Shown here in pieces: positions 9,499-21,105 of a stretch of 64,000 bases of DNA (position 1 is its first letter; the number at the start of each line of letters is the position of its first letter). The DNA lies in NCBI RefSeq assembly GCF_902167145.1, contig NC_050104.1, forward strand, positions 98,343,849 to 98,407,848, in the 5' to 3' direction. The notes below the pieces were generated by a model that saw nothing but the letters and a program-made list of their open reading frames with translations, was not told the DNA's origin and searched no databases. A program made the position numbers and the translations under genes. The DNA is from Zea mays. Lineage: Eukaryota; Streptophyta; Magnoliopsida; Poales; Poaceae.

Positions 9499-11000
9499 CC
9501 CGCCCGCGCTGTCTTCCTTCCTGCAATCCCGCCCTCGCTCGCGCCGTTTTCCTTCCCTGCAATCCCGCCCCCGCCCGCGCCGTCTTCCCTGCATCCCGCC
9601 CTCAACCGCGCCGACTTCCTTCACTGCATCCCGCGCCGACCCCGCGCTCCCATCCCATCCCCACGCCCCCATCCGCTACTCGCGCTCATCCATCTCGCCG
9701 TCGACCTCGCCCACACCCATCCATCTTCACCCTCTTCGGCGCGCTACTCGCGCTCATCGACCTCTCCACCTCCTCCCACCTCTAGGCCCACACCCATGTC
9801 GATGGCGACGACAGCACGACGGCCGTGCGACTCAAGATGGGGTCCCCGCAGGCCATAGCGTCGTTGGCATTTTCCTCCCAGTTGTGCTCAGGCGGGTCCT
9901 CCGACGTGCACACCGCCCTCACCGACTACGTCGTCGCCTCAGGTAGGGCCTTGAAGGATTTCCCCTTTGTGAACCTCTTCACCAATTCGCTCTCATCGGC
10001 GCGGTACTCGCGCTCTTCATCGACCTCGACGGTAGATGGCGGGATCTGCGAACACGCCCCCACCAACCCCGCCAACAAGCTCGCCGCAGAATCCCCTGTC
10101 CGCTCGCCCGCGCGGAATTGGAGCCGTGACCACCGCCTTTGCTCCCTCCACCCCCTCCCTCGCACACCCGCTACGACCTCTACCTCCCCGTCCCCCATCC
10201 ATCCCCAACCCTGCTCCGCACACGATGGGATCTGGGAGCATCAAGGCCACCACTGCAGACGACCTCGACCACCCACGCGTTCTTCTCCGAGCCGACCTCG
10301 AAGTCGAAGGGGGGCAGGGTCACAGTCTTGGCGGCACCGAGTACGGGGACGGGGTCCTTGCCCGCTCCTGCCCTTCGTCGATGAATCCATCTTCGAATGC
10401 CCCCCACCCCCATGCCCTGAGCCCTAAGCTTCAAGCCCCCGGAGACATCATCGTCTACCTCTCGCCCGCCTACCTCCTATCCTCGCGTCTAGACATCCAA
10501 GCGCCATCGCCAAGGACACCGAGCTGCGCACACTCCATGGCTCGCTCCTCCAGAGCGGCAGTGCCACCGCATACAATGTTGGGGCCTACGCCAGCGCTAG
10601 CCGGAGCCCCCGTCGTCATCTGCCTACCGTCGACCGTGTTGTCGACGTCAGCGCTCGCCAGGCCGGGCCTCCTGGCCACGACGACCAAGGAGTACCCCGT
10701 GTTTGCCCCCGGTAAGCGGACTGACGAGCCTCTAAAATTTCTTGCATCCACGTTTGTTTCTCTATATGTTTTTTTTCTCGATACTAGGATCAAGTGTTTG
10801 TATCATTGAATGTCACAAAACCCAAAAGGTGCATCCTTTGTTGCTGGATCCGCATGCCCTACGTTGCCGTGCCGGTGTTTTTGCAGAATTTGTCACCAGT
10901 AGCCTCATGGTGCCTTCACCTAAATGGAACTCATTTGAGAATTTTTAAGTACAAAAAAAGACTAACAGTGAATCTAAAACTGCAATATTCCTTTTCGTTT
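9499..11000 (+). pseudogene. GC-rich captured segment, gene not recognised
   Basis: A strongly GC-rich block up to about 10710, unlike its surroundings, with features of grass first exons. A frame through 9825-9940 encodes MGSPQAIASLAFSSQLCSGG and ends at a plausible donor CAG-GTAGGG (9940-9945). Another stretch near 10620-10710 ends at CCCG-GTAAGC. An acceptor-like CTAG near 10787 precedes a further open stretch. I do not recognise the protein. The block is probably another captured exon set, but the frames are not continuous and no function can be given. Confidence 0.35.
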
Positions 11001-11386
11001 TTGGGAGAAAGCAACAGTCATGTAACTTACACATATATATGCAGCAGAGTCAAAATGTAGTGATATATCTTCAGTCTTTACTATTATAACAAATAGGGTA
11101 GGTGGTAGCCTAATAGGTTCTGCTACTTTCACCTTATATTAATTTATGTGCCTCTATTGGTGTATGCATGTTGGTGTGGCATTAGGATCAACAATAGAGA
11201 ATTCACACAATCTATTATATTAACCATTACTTTTTATTATACAAATTTACAAAATCAAATGTCCACATGTGTATGATGAATTTGAACATGAGCATTTAGA
11301 ACATGATAACTCTGTTTGATTTTCATTGCTACTCATGTACTCCAAAAACTACGTACTATCGCTTGAGTTTTGGATTCAAAACTTAC
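11001..11386. other. AT-rich Helitron filler
   Basis: AT-rich DNA between the GC-rich block and the carboxypeptidase exon. No gene or structure recognised. Confidence 0.4.
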
Positions 11387-11638
11387 ATGTAGCCTTTTCA
11401 TCACTTTGTTCTTTGAGGAGGCAAAAGATGTGAAGATGCTATATGAATCAATGTTTCCAGCTTCAGTGCTAGCAATATCCATAATCTTATCACACTGTGA
11501 AGACGAATGCACGAAGGACTCGTAGTCACAGAAAACATTCAGCAGCTTGTATGTTTGATCAGAGATCAGGCCAGTAGTCCACATGAATTGAAATATTCCA
11601 TAGTGGTCATGGAAATCATCAGTGAGAGCATTTCCTAC
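11387..11638 (-). pseudogene. Serine carboxypeptidase-like (SCPL) exon fragment
   Basis: One 252-bp exon on the minus strand. The acceptor GCAG precedes GTAGGAAAT at 11638 and the donor GTAAGT follows 11387. It encodes [20 protein letters not shown], then [20 protein letters not shown] and a segment with [11 protein letters not shown]. These match the central part of plant serine carboxypeptidase II proteins (family pattern GNAxTDDxxDxxG, then GLISDxTY). Catalytic Ser, Asp and His regions lie on other exons that are absent. It runs opposite to the other captured genes, which suggests separate capture events. Confidence 0.8.
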
Positions 11639-12420
11639 CTGCATAGAATGACTTAAATATAACGAAACAACACTATAATTCTGATGGTTAGCGCTTTAAT
11701 TTGCATGAGTGTGCACAACCTTTAATTTGCCATGTGGAAATCCTCATGATCGGAGTCCATTTTGGAGGAAGCTGATCTGGAGTACAATGTTGCAAAGCAG
11801 GTTGAGAGAATGTTAACGTATGTTTTGCACAACCTTTTCATCTATACTTCTCCCTATGGTCCAAAATATCTTGTAATGTGAAGAGTTCTGTTGTTCCACA
11901 AACTTGGGCTATTTACCTTGATTATTGTTTTTTGAAGTCTTACTGCATATTCATTTTTTGGATGTATTGGCTCGATTCACTAATAAGATGGGAGATGAGT
12001 TAGTCGAAGTCTTATGAAAACGATGTTGTACATTTTGTAGTTATAATAATCTGTCCATCCTATTGTATAAATTGGCTATGGATCCGTTGTGTGTGGTGTG
12101 GACACGGAAGTATAAATGGAAGCAGGACTTGTGCCCCAGGTACACCCACTGACTCTTGCAGTATGCTAGATTTTTTTTTGAGATAATCCGTCTACTAGAC
12201 TATTGTGTTGCCTATAATCTTAACAACTAATTAAGTACTCAGTGTAGGCGTCCACATTCGCTTGTTCTGCCTCCAGACGCGATAGCGTCGTGACTCTCCA
12301 TCCCACCGCCGCCATAATCGCAACCCCCTCTTAGCGCCCGCCGAGGACGCCCCAATTGCCCCAGTCCGCCGTTCTTACCGGTAGCCCAGTAGATGTCGTC
12401 CACCAGCCAGGGTCAGCCAC
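11639..12420. other. Helitron inter-fragment region
   Basis: Mostly AT-rich, turning GC-rich after 12240. The segment near 12250-12420 may be 5' sequence of the GATL fragment, but no frame is convincing. Confidence 0.4.
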
Positions 12421-12429
12421 AGGGGCCGG

Positions 12430-12632
12430 CGTGGCGGCGGGGCTGCCGAGGTTCACCGAGGCGCCCGATTACAAGAACGGGGAGGGGTGCCCGGCCCCTG
12501 TGGCGGGCGTGAGGGCCTGGTGCACATCGCCATGACGCTCGACGCGCACTACCTCAGGGGCTCCATGGCAGCCATCTACTCGCTGCTCAAGCACGCCTCC
12601 TGCCCGGAGTCGCTCTTCTTCCACTTTATGCC
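12430..12632 (+). pseudogene. GATL-type galacturonosyltransferase-like fragment
   Basis: The first frame gives [20 protein letters not shown]. After a one-base frameshift near 12511-12515 the second gives [20 protein letters not shown] followed by [18 protein letters not shown]. This is the start of the glycosyltransferase family 8 domain of GATL/PARVUS-type proteins, Golgi enzymes linked to xylan and pectin synthesis. About 65 codons remain of a normal length near 350. Similarity ends abruptly at 12632. The DxD motif and the rest of the domain are missing, so it is non-functional. Confidence 0.8.
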
Positions 12633-12984
12633 GGCGACTCAATTGATGGAGGATTGTGTCACCAGTCCTGATGTTAAGTATGTGTTGCGAGCAATGGGAT
12701 GTGCTGCTAGGTCATGGATGACATCGTAAAGCCGGACTGCAGAGCCAAAGATATAAGTTCCCATCTGTCATGTATGCACTGATCCTGCTATGGTACTAAT
12801 TTCGGAGTAATTTGCAGTGATTCTGTTGTTTGCTGCCTTTTTTTATTACTGAATGCAGTCTACCCCATATGGGCAGAGCTCAATGCCTTACATGTTATTT
12901 GGTTGAACTTAGGTAGTAGCAAATAGGAAAAAGAAAGTTCATTTACAGCTGGATCTGCTAATTGATTTTCCCCTTATTTTGCAG

Positions 12985-15041
12985 TGTGGAAGTGGGCAGC
13001 TATGTGAACACCAATGATGTTTTCAAGGAGCCCAATGATGTCTTCAAGGAGCCTGGCAGCAATAAACGGTGTGTCTGTTATTTCGCCCTATGGCTTAGGA
13101 AAAGTATTCATATTGTCCTGATGTATGATGGCATCATCCATACAATTGTAACTCTACTGCAACTTGCAGTTTGAGGTCAGGATCCAATGATATGCATGTG
13201 CCAACATCTAAAGCTTCTAGGGAAAATTGAGGAGGAACAAGTTGAATGACAGGTAAACCATAGACATAATTTTGCTAACACTGGAGTATCAAAAAATGAA
13301 TTGCCACGTCACTGACATACCTTTTCATTTCCTTCTTACGGTTTCTAGGTTCCTTGAATTAGGGTCTACATTAGAACCAGGGAAGCCAGTAAAAGCTGAC
13401 AAAGTTGCTATCCTAAGTGATGCTACTCTCATGGTTATTCAGCTTCGTTCAGAAGCACAGCAGCTGAAAGAAACTAATGGTAGCCTTGAAGAAAATATCA
13501 AAGAACTCAAGGTTATTCAGCCTTTTCTTTTGAACACTGTTAACCCACATATAATACATTGTACTTCTATGGTGCGAACATGCCCCTGTGTTATTCAGGA
13601 ATCCATAACAATTCCCAGTAGCACTCTTATGTTCATTTACAATTATGCCATCTTTATCTAGGCTGGCAATGCTTTATGGTATTTGTAGCTTATGCCCTTC
13701 ACATGAATACACTGTGATTGCTCTTGCATAGCTCATCCAAGGCATTTCCCAGTAGCTTACACAAAATCAGCCCCTGGCTGATTATAGACTACATAATTCG
13801 TTAGTCATTACCCGTATGTTGATTATGAACAACAGAGCACAAAACATGAATTGGTCATATAAAGACTCCTAGACCTGTCTATGGTGAGGGTATGAACACA
13901 CCAGGCCGCACCCATGCCCAACCCCATTTCTGAAATGTCCAGTCTACACACCTCCCCATAACCCCCTACCCATTGGACAATCTGGATCATGTCACTCATT
14001 ATGGTGTGTTTTCCTGCTTGGGCTCTTGTTCACAAGTGCTGGAATATTCGTATAACACTACAGGTCAAGTGCTGCGGGTGAGGTGACGTGGGTTTCTCGT
14101 CGCTGCTGCCACAGCTGGACATCAGCACACCTACGTGTCACACTTCCACACCTGCCCCTCCACTGGGTCTGCCCAGGTTTCACCGCCGTCACTCGTGCAC
14201 GGTCCTGTGAGATATTGGAGGCACAAAGGAATGCAATGGAGATATGCTGATATGGAGGGGGCTTGTGGTTCCTATGATATCTTTCAGAAACAACTATGTT
14301 AGGAGGTCACAAGGGAAGGAGAGGCGATTACGTGTAGAAATAGCGGGACCCGTACTTACCCTTGATCCTAAGGGTAGCAAGTTACCCAGTTACCCATACC
14401 CGACCCAAATCACGAGTGTGAATTTGGGGAATGGGTTAGGGTATCCAATGACAGGTCTAAAGCCTTCATTTTTTTATGATGGATACAATTAGCTATCACA
14501 AGCTCTGGAAGCATTTGTAGTTCTGTAAAATTCAATCCACCATGACCCTTTATGCAGAGTAAGTTTGCTAATGATTTGATCAGACTGTTGATTACAATAT
14601 ATTGTATTGTTCAATGTGACTGCTAGGCCTTAACTACTCCACTGGATCTGGATTTTTTTAAGGACACAAAGTTACTTCTTTTCTGACCTCCTCCCCCCCA
14701 ATGATCTCCAATATGTATGAATCAGTTGTTGTTTCTTTAAATTCCAGGCCGAGAAGGATGAGCTTCGTGATGAGAAGCAGAAGCTGAAATTGGAGAATGA
14801 GAGTTTAGAACACCAGATGAAGCTGATGACATCGACTCCAACCTACATGCCTCATCCAACCCTGATGCCGGTGCCTTTCCCTCAGGCACCCCTAGCACCG
14901 TTCCATGCCCAGGGGCAAGCTACATGGCAGAAGCTGATGATGCCCTTTGTCAGCTATCCGGGGTACCCAATGTGGCAGTTCATGCCGCCTTCATAGGTCG
15001 ACACCTCGAAGGACAGTGAAGCGTGCCCTCCTGTTGCATAA
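12985..15041 (+). pseudogene. ILR3-like (bHLH105-type) transcription factor gene piece
   Basis: Four exons with introns kept: 12985-13068, 13170-13252, 13349-13511 and 14748-15041. The encoded order is an acidic linker with the tandem duplication NDVFKEP-NDVFKEP, the basic region, helix-loop-helix (FLELGSTLEPGKPVKADKVA), a leucine-zipper-like helix and the conserved C-terminus ending PGYPMWQFMPPS. This matches grass ILR3/bHLH105-type factors, which act in iron homeostasis. Breaks: one A missing from an A-run at 13223-13226 shifts frame inside the DNA-binding basic region, and TAG at 14994-14996 replaces a conserved codon 14 residues before the ancestral stop at 15039-15041. The first exon is absent. 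Intron retention fits Helitron capture rather than retrocopying. Confidence 0.85.
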
Positions 15042-16550
15042 TCGCTTCGACTGGCGGCTGGTCGTGCTCACACCATGCGAATTAGTTGCAACTGAAGCCC
15101 CCCTAGCTGTTGATCCATTTATTGGCTATAACTGCTGTTGTTATATTTGTAGTTCGTTGGTGACCAAGTAAGCTGTTGATATCTGTGGCGGGGCGCCCTA
15201 CTATAGAGGCTACTGATACCCCTTCAATGGTTGTACATTTTTTACTGTTATTCTTTTTGCGGAGAAAAGAAGAATGTTCGTTCTTGTTCTCCACAGCAAC
15301 AATGTCACATACCCTATTATTCTATATATATATATGTCGTGTATTTTATATTTAACAATGCCGCGTCTTAACTCATGTCTGTGACAAGCAAATTGTCTGT
15401 CATGAATAATTAGCAGTTATTATTTGTTCAAATGTACGTAATGTTGCATGGATAGATGTAATGGATGAATGTAACAGTGAGCTAGGCAATGGTGAGTTCG
15501 TCCTGTACATACGCTGGCCACTGGTGTGTTGAATTTGGATACGATCGGGAACCAACAGGATAACAATTTTAGAGAGTTCTGATCAGTGCACAATACTCTG
15601 TGAATACAAATATGAAGAAGATTATAAGCTCGTATTCTAAAATTGATCATCATGAACTCTTAGCTCTCTCAATTCTCCTTATCTCCTGTTTTTGTTATGA
15701 GGGGAGGTTTAGGGGGAACCTGGACTTGAGCCAACATGAGGCAGTTTGGAGAGGTTCAGACTATAATGTGTGCTTTGACTGATAATTCTGCTTCTGTTAA
15801 TGTGAAATGGTGCGTCCAGCGAGTCACCGTATGTGCTTGTTTCAGTTGTTTCTTGTAGTCTGTTTCACACAAATGTACATTTGTCTGGTGCATTTGGTGC
15901 ATAGTGTTTATTTGTAAAAATCTGGTTGCAATCTTGGGACACATGCAAATCAAGAGGTAGTGTTTATTTGTGTTGCAATCTCAATCTTGATGCTTACCAC
16001 CAGACAACAAATTACTGCTATTTTTCTCACTTGGTACTGCTCTTTTGGTACTGCGATGAAGCCAGCTTATGAAGGTTTTTTTTATAATTTTCTAGACTTT
16101 TGTATTTATACCTTCGGTTTGTGATTTATAAAAGTACTATTTAGAAAATGATTGCAGTGTTATAGTGATGGTTACACAATATGGTTTACCTGACCCTGGC
16201 TGATCATTTGTGGGGCAAGCAATTGATATAGATGTGAAAATCACAGTCACTAACCACGCATACTCATAAGATTGCATCATACCACGCGCACTTAGCACAG
16301 ATCATCATATATGTTGGATGAATACATTTCTCTGGTTACTTGCCTAGGATTTAAGATTCGTTGTTGTTTCGTTTTTTAATTCAAAACTCGGGTGGGAAGT
16401 TACACCAGGCATACCTTCTCATGATGCATGTTTGCTTGTATGTATTTTGCTGGCTGAACATTATATATATGTACAAACTGGTTAGCTTCTCATGATGGAA
16501 TGCAAAAATGTCTCTATCTCATTCTTTGGTTATCGTGTTATTATACGGTT
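15042..16550. other. Helitron 3' segment
   Basis: AT-rich, probably starting with the 3' untranslated region of the captured bHLH gene. A short TA tract lies near 15325-15335. No other gene recognised. Confidence 0.5.
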
Positions 16551-16578
16551 CCGTTGCAACGCACGGGCACTCACCTAG
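16551..16578 (+). repeat. Helitron 3' terminal hairpin and CTAG
   Basis: CCGT at 16551-16554 pairs with ACGG at 16563-16566, and an inner GC pairs with GC. Eight bases later comes the CTAG terminus. This signals the end of rolling-circle transfer. Confidence 0.85.
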
Positions 16579-17081
16579 TAATAATAATAAATACTTGACC
16601 AACTAAAAGCAACTACTTAACTTCAACCCCACATACAGCTAGTCCACTTCAGCCAAACAGGACATTTGCTGAGTTTGTTGATGTGTACTCACCCTTGCTT
16701 CACACACCACCCCCACCCCAGGTTGTCCCCATTGTACTCAGTGCTCAGGAGGTGATGCTGGCAATATGGAGGAATTCGAGGAGTTCTAGGATTACGCCGA
16801 GTTTTAGTTTATCTTAGTGGCAAACCCCTAGTCAGCTGCATGCGTAGGCTTATCATCTACGTTTCGTTTCTCCGCACTTTGATATTTATGTTGAACATTA
16901 TGGCTATGTATTAGACTCTGTGGATGTCTCTGACATATTGATGTAATTAAGTACCTTTTCAGTTATTTAATTCGAGCATTGGGTGATGATGTCCAATTAT
17001 GTAATCGCTGTGTACGTGAGTTTCTGATCCTAGCACGTACATGGTTCACATTCGGTTTTCCTTCCAAAATCGGGTGTGACA
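16579..17081 (+). repeat. Long gypsy LTR (Tekay/Prem1-like), right piece and 3' end
   Basis: Continues the LTR broken at 9433 and ends with GGGTGTGACA at 17081. GTCCA (17082-17086) is the presumed target-site duplication. With 7595-9433, 2342 bp of this LTR are in the window. It is inserted in a copia pol gene. Confidence 0.6.
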
Positions 17082-17086
17082 GTCCA

Positions 17087-18942
17087 CATAAGCACAAGAT
17101 CAACCATCATCTTCCATGCAAACATTTCCACCAACTCAAGATGAGGATCAGGCTCAAGAAGAAGAGAATGAAGATCAAGACGATGAGGCACCTCAAGAGG
17201 AGGACATTGATCAAGGGGGAGATGATGATAATGAAGACAAGGAAGATGAATAAGAAATTATGGATCAATGAACACCACGCCCAAGAGTCCACCAAGCAAT
17301 TCAAAGAGATCACCCCGTCAACTCTATACTCGGTGACATTCATAAGGGGGTAACCACTAGATCTCGAGTTGCTCATTTCTGTGAACATTACTCTTTTGTG
17401 TCTTCTAGTGAGCCATACAGGATCGAGGATGCACTAAGAAATCCGGATTGGGTGGTGGCAATGCAAGAAGAGCTCAACAACTTTACGAGGAATGAGGTAT
17501 GGCATTTAGTTCCACGTCCTAACCAAAATGTTGTAGGTACCAAATGGGTATTCTGCTACAAGCAAGATGAGCATGGTGTGGTGACAAGGAACAAAGCCCG
17601 ACTTGTTGCAAAAGGTTATTCACAAGTCGAAGGTTTGGATTTTGATGAAAAATATGCACCCGTAGCTAGGCTTGAGTCAATTCGTATATTACTTGCCTAT
17701 GCTACTTACCATGGCTTTAATCTTTACCAAATGGACGTGAAAAGTGCATTCCTCAATGGCCCTATCAAGGAAGAGGTCTACGTTGAGCAACCTCCCGGCT
17801 TTGAAGATAATGAGTATCCTAACCATGTGTATAAGCTCTCAAAGGTGCTTTATGGGCTCAAGCAAGCCCCAAGAGCATGGTATGAATGTCTAAGAGACTT
17901 TCTTATTACTAATGGCTTCAAAGTCGGAAAGGCCGATCCTACTCTCTTCACTAAAACAATTGCTAAAGACTTGTTTATATGCCAAATTTATGTTGATGAT
18001 ATCATATTTGGGTCTACTAACAAGTCATCCTGTGAAGAGTTTAGTAGGATTATGATACAGAAATTCGAGATGTCGATGATGGGGGAGTTGAAGTATTTCC
18101 TTGGATTTCAAATCAAGCAACTCCAAGAAGGCACCTTCATCAACCAAACTAAGTACAATCAATACATACTTAATAAGTTTGGAATGAAGAATGGCAAACC
18201 CATCAAGACACCCATGGGAACCTATGGGCATCTCAACCTCGACACGGGAGGTAAATCCGTAGATCAAAAGGTATATCGGTCGATGATAGGTTCTTTACTC
18301 TACTTATGTGCATCTCGACCGGACATTATGCTTTCTGTATGCATGTGTGCGAGGTTCTAGACAAATCCTAAGGAAGTTCACCTTAGGGCCGTGAAAAGAA
18401 TTATGAGATACTTAGTTTACACTCCTAAGTTTGGGCTTTGGTACCCCAAGGGATCTACCTTTGATTTAATTGGGTATTCCGATGCCAATTATGCCGGATG
18501 TAAAATTGATAGAAAGAGCACATTAGGGACTTGTCAGTTTCTGGGAAGATCCCTAGTGTCATGGGCTTCAAAGAAACAGAACTCCGTAGCTCTTTCCGCC
18601 ACCGAAGCCGAGTATATTGTTGCAGGACATTGTTGTGCACAATTACTTTGGATGAGGCAAACCCTTAGGGACTATGGCTACAAATTGAGCAAAGTCCCTC
18701 TCCTATGTGATAATGAGAGTGCAATCCGCATGGCGGATAATCCTGTTGAACACAATCGCACTAAGCACATAGACATCCAGTATCATTTTCTGAGAGATCA
18801 CCAACAAAAGGGGGATATCGAAATTGCTTATGTGAGCACCCACAACCAATTAGCCGGTATCTTTACCAAGCCACTAGATGAGAAAACTTTTAGCAAACTT
18901 AGGAATGAGCTAAATATACTTGATTCTCGGAACTTTGATTGA
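17087..18942 (+). pseudogene. Copia (Sirevirus-type) pol, C-terminal half: reverse transcriptase and RNase H
   Basis: Frame 1 from 17087 gives the acidic integrase-RT linker, the block [20 protein letters not shown], the full copia reverse transcriptase with the YVDDIIFGS catalytic motif near 17995, then RNase H with SATEAEYIVAG, ending at TGA 18940-18942. Three in-frame stops break it: TAA 17251-17253, TGA 17269-17271 and TAG 18358-18360. The last falls where the related element at 40100-49005 has a Gln codon. Gag, protease and integrase are left of the gypsy LTR and not in the window. Protein similarity to the intact copy is high but clearly lower than expected for the same subfamily. Confidence 0.9.
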
Positions 18943-19845
18943 AACATTGCACACATAGCTCATGTATATACCTTTGATCATGTCTCTTTCATTTGGTAGA
19001 AATGCATATTTCTTATTCTTCTTGTGCCAAGGCTAAGACTAATGTACTTTCAAGTGTATTTCTATCCTTAGCCTTACTCATGTAACTCTCTGACGGTATA
19101 CGGCAAAGACAAGGCAAGGCTTCCACTCCAACTCTGACGGTATCATCTACCCTTTGTCGTTACTCATGTAACTCTCTATTGGTATGACCCTCCACTCATA
19201 TTTATTTTACCATTTGGGAGAACGTATTAGGCCCCAAAGGGGGAGAAAAGTGTGAAGAGGGCTCTCAAGTTCTCCATTTTTGGCGATTAATGGCAAAGGG
19301 GTAGAAAGTATTAAGCCTAAAGCAAAAGGACCGCACCACCATTTCAAAAAATTTCACAAATGTTTATTTCAATTGGTATTTGAGTTAGCCTCAAAATGAA
19401 TTTTCAATTGGTATCTTAAAGTCAATTTTCAATTGGTATCTTATTAGCATGAACACTTGATATCTGTTTCAAAAACCCTCTTAAAAGCTATGGGGAGAAT
19501 TTCTTCAGGGGGAGTTTTATTTAGTCAAAGGAAAAGCATTTGAAATAGGGGGAGTAATTTCAAATCTCAAAATGCTTCTTGCAATCATATTCATATACCT
19601 TTGACTATTTGCAAAAGTTTTTGAAAAAGATTTTTCCAAAAGATTTGCAAAAACAAACAAGTGGTGCAAATGTGGTCCAAAATGTTAAATAAGAGAAAAG
19701 CAATCCATTCATTTGTATAAAACCTTTCATTGGTTCAATTCTAACTAACATATGTACATCTATCTCAAATTGCAAACTAGTTACATTCCTACTCTTTATA
19801 TTTGCTTTGGTTAGTGTTGGCATCAATCACCAAAAAGGGGGAGAT
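18943..19845 (+). other. Copia 3' non-coding region with repeated polypurine-like tracts
   Basis: Between pol and the 3' LTR. AAAGGGGGAGA-like strings occur near 19235, 19507 and 19546, before the true tract AAAAAGGGGGAGAT at 19832-19845. Multiple polypurine-like copies upstream of the LTR are a known Sirevirus trait. Confidence 0.75.
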
Positions 19846-21100
19846 TGAAAGGGAAATGGACATAATCATTTTCTATAATCGATTTTGGTGGTTGACGTCC
19901 AACACAAACCATGTGAACTAACTAGTTTGTCTAGATGTCATTTATCTCAGGTACATAAGGTTCAACACAAACCAAGAAAGAAATTCAATTAGGGACACAA
20001 TCAAGAATGGAGCAAAGGACTTAGAGTGTGCTGAAAAATGGCGCATTGGACACTGTCGGGTGCACCATGCTCGTACACACTCAAACCAGCCACTCTCGGG
20101 AATTCAGCAGGCGCGCTTCGCTATAATTCACCGGACTGTCCGGTGTGGCACCGGACTGTCCGATGAGCCAGCGGAGCAATGGGTCCCTGCACGTCAACAG
20201 TCGACTGCTCATATGAATAGTGCTGAACAGTGTCGTGCAGAAGTCAGAGGTCGCGGGACTGTCTGGTGTGGCACCGGACTGTCCGGTGCAGCAAAAAGAC
20301 AAAAAGCTCCAAACCCTAACGGACGCGCTGACGTGGCGCGTGCCGGATAGTGAACAGTGACTGTTCGGTGCGCCCATCGCCAGCAAACTTTGCCAGCAGC
20401 TAGGAAAGTAGTTGGGAGGCTATAAATACACCCCAACCACCTCATTCAAAGCCATCCAAGCATTCTGAAGTTCTCATTCATTGTAAGAGCAAAGTCCGAC
20501 ACTCCAAGACACAATTCCAAAGATCAAATCCTCTCCAAGCCCCAAAATCAACTCACCCACTTAGTGACTTGAGAGAGAGAAAGTTTTTGTGTTCATTTGC
20601 GCTCTTGTCGTTTGGATTGCCTTTCTTCCTTCCTCACTCACTCTTTTTCTAAGTGATTGTAAAGCTTGCAAGAGACGCCTAAGTGTGTGGTGGTCCTTGC
20701 GGGGTCTTAGTGACCCGATTGATTAAGGAGAAGGCTCACTCGGCCTAAGTGACCGTTTGAGAGAGAGAGAGAGGGAAAGGGTTGAAATAGACCTGGCCTT
20801 TCTGTCCTCCTCAACGGGGACTAGGTTCTTTGGAACCGAACCTCGGTAAAACAAATCACCGTGTTCACTTGTGTTTATTTGCAGTTGATTTGTTTTTCCT
20901 GTTTCCTCTCTCTAAAGTTGCCTTGCTAATATTGATTTGAGTTTGCTCCCAAACATCATACGCATCATTTGAGCAACTCGTGGCAAGAAAAACAATCTTT
21001 TGCTCTTGGATTTAATTCTAACGCTAACCCCGACCTTAGTGCATGTTTAAGTTTGTAAATTTCAGGTTTCGCCTGTTCACCCCCCTCTAGGCGACTTTCA
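19846..21100 (+). repeat. Copia (Sirevirus-type) 3' LTR
   Basis: 1255 bp from TGAAAGGG to GACTTTCA, with matching 6-bp inverted ends TGAAAG and CTTTCA. It has a TATA box (TATAAATA, 20421) and two CACCGGACTGTCC palindromic motifs near 20130-20165, and begins right after a polypurine tract. CTAGG (21101-21105) is the presumed target-site duplication. The 5' LTR is left of the window. Confidence 0.9.
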
Positions 21101-21105
21101 CTAGG

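Larger units (their letters stand above)
9434..16578 (+). mobile_element. Non-autonomous Helitron with captured gene pieces
   Basis: The 5' end TCTCTACTACACC fits the maize Helitron start consensus beginning with TC. The 3' end has CCGTTGCAACGCACGG (4-bp outer stem, 2-bp inner stem), then 8 nt, then CTAG at 16575-16578, the classic Helitron terminus. The base after CTAG is T, as expected. The base before the TC is also T rather than A, so the 5' boundary may be off by one. No RepHel gene is present. Inside are exon-intron pieces of at least three unrelated host genes, on both strands. Confidence 0.85.
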
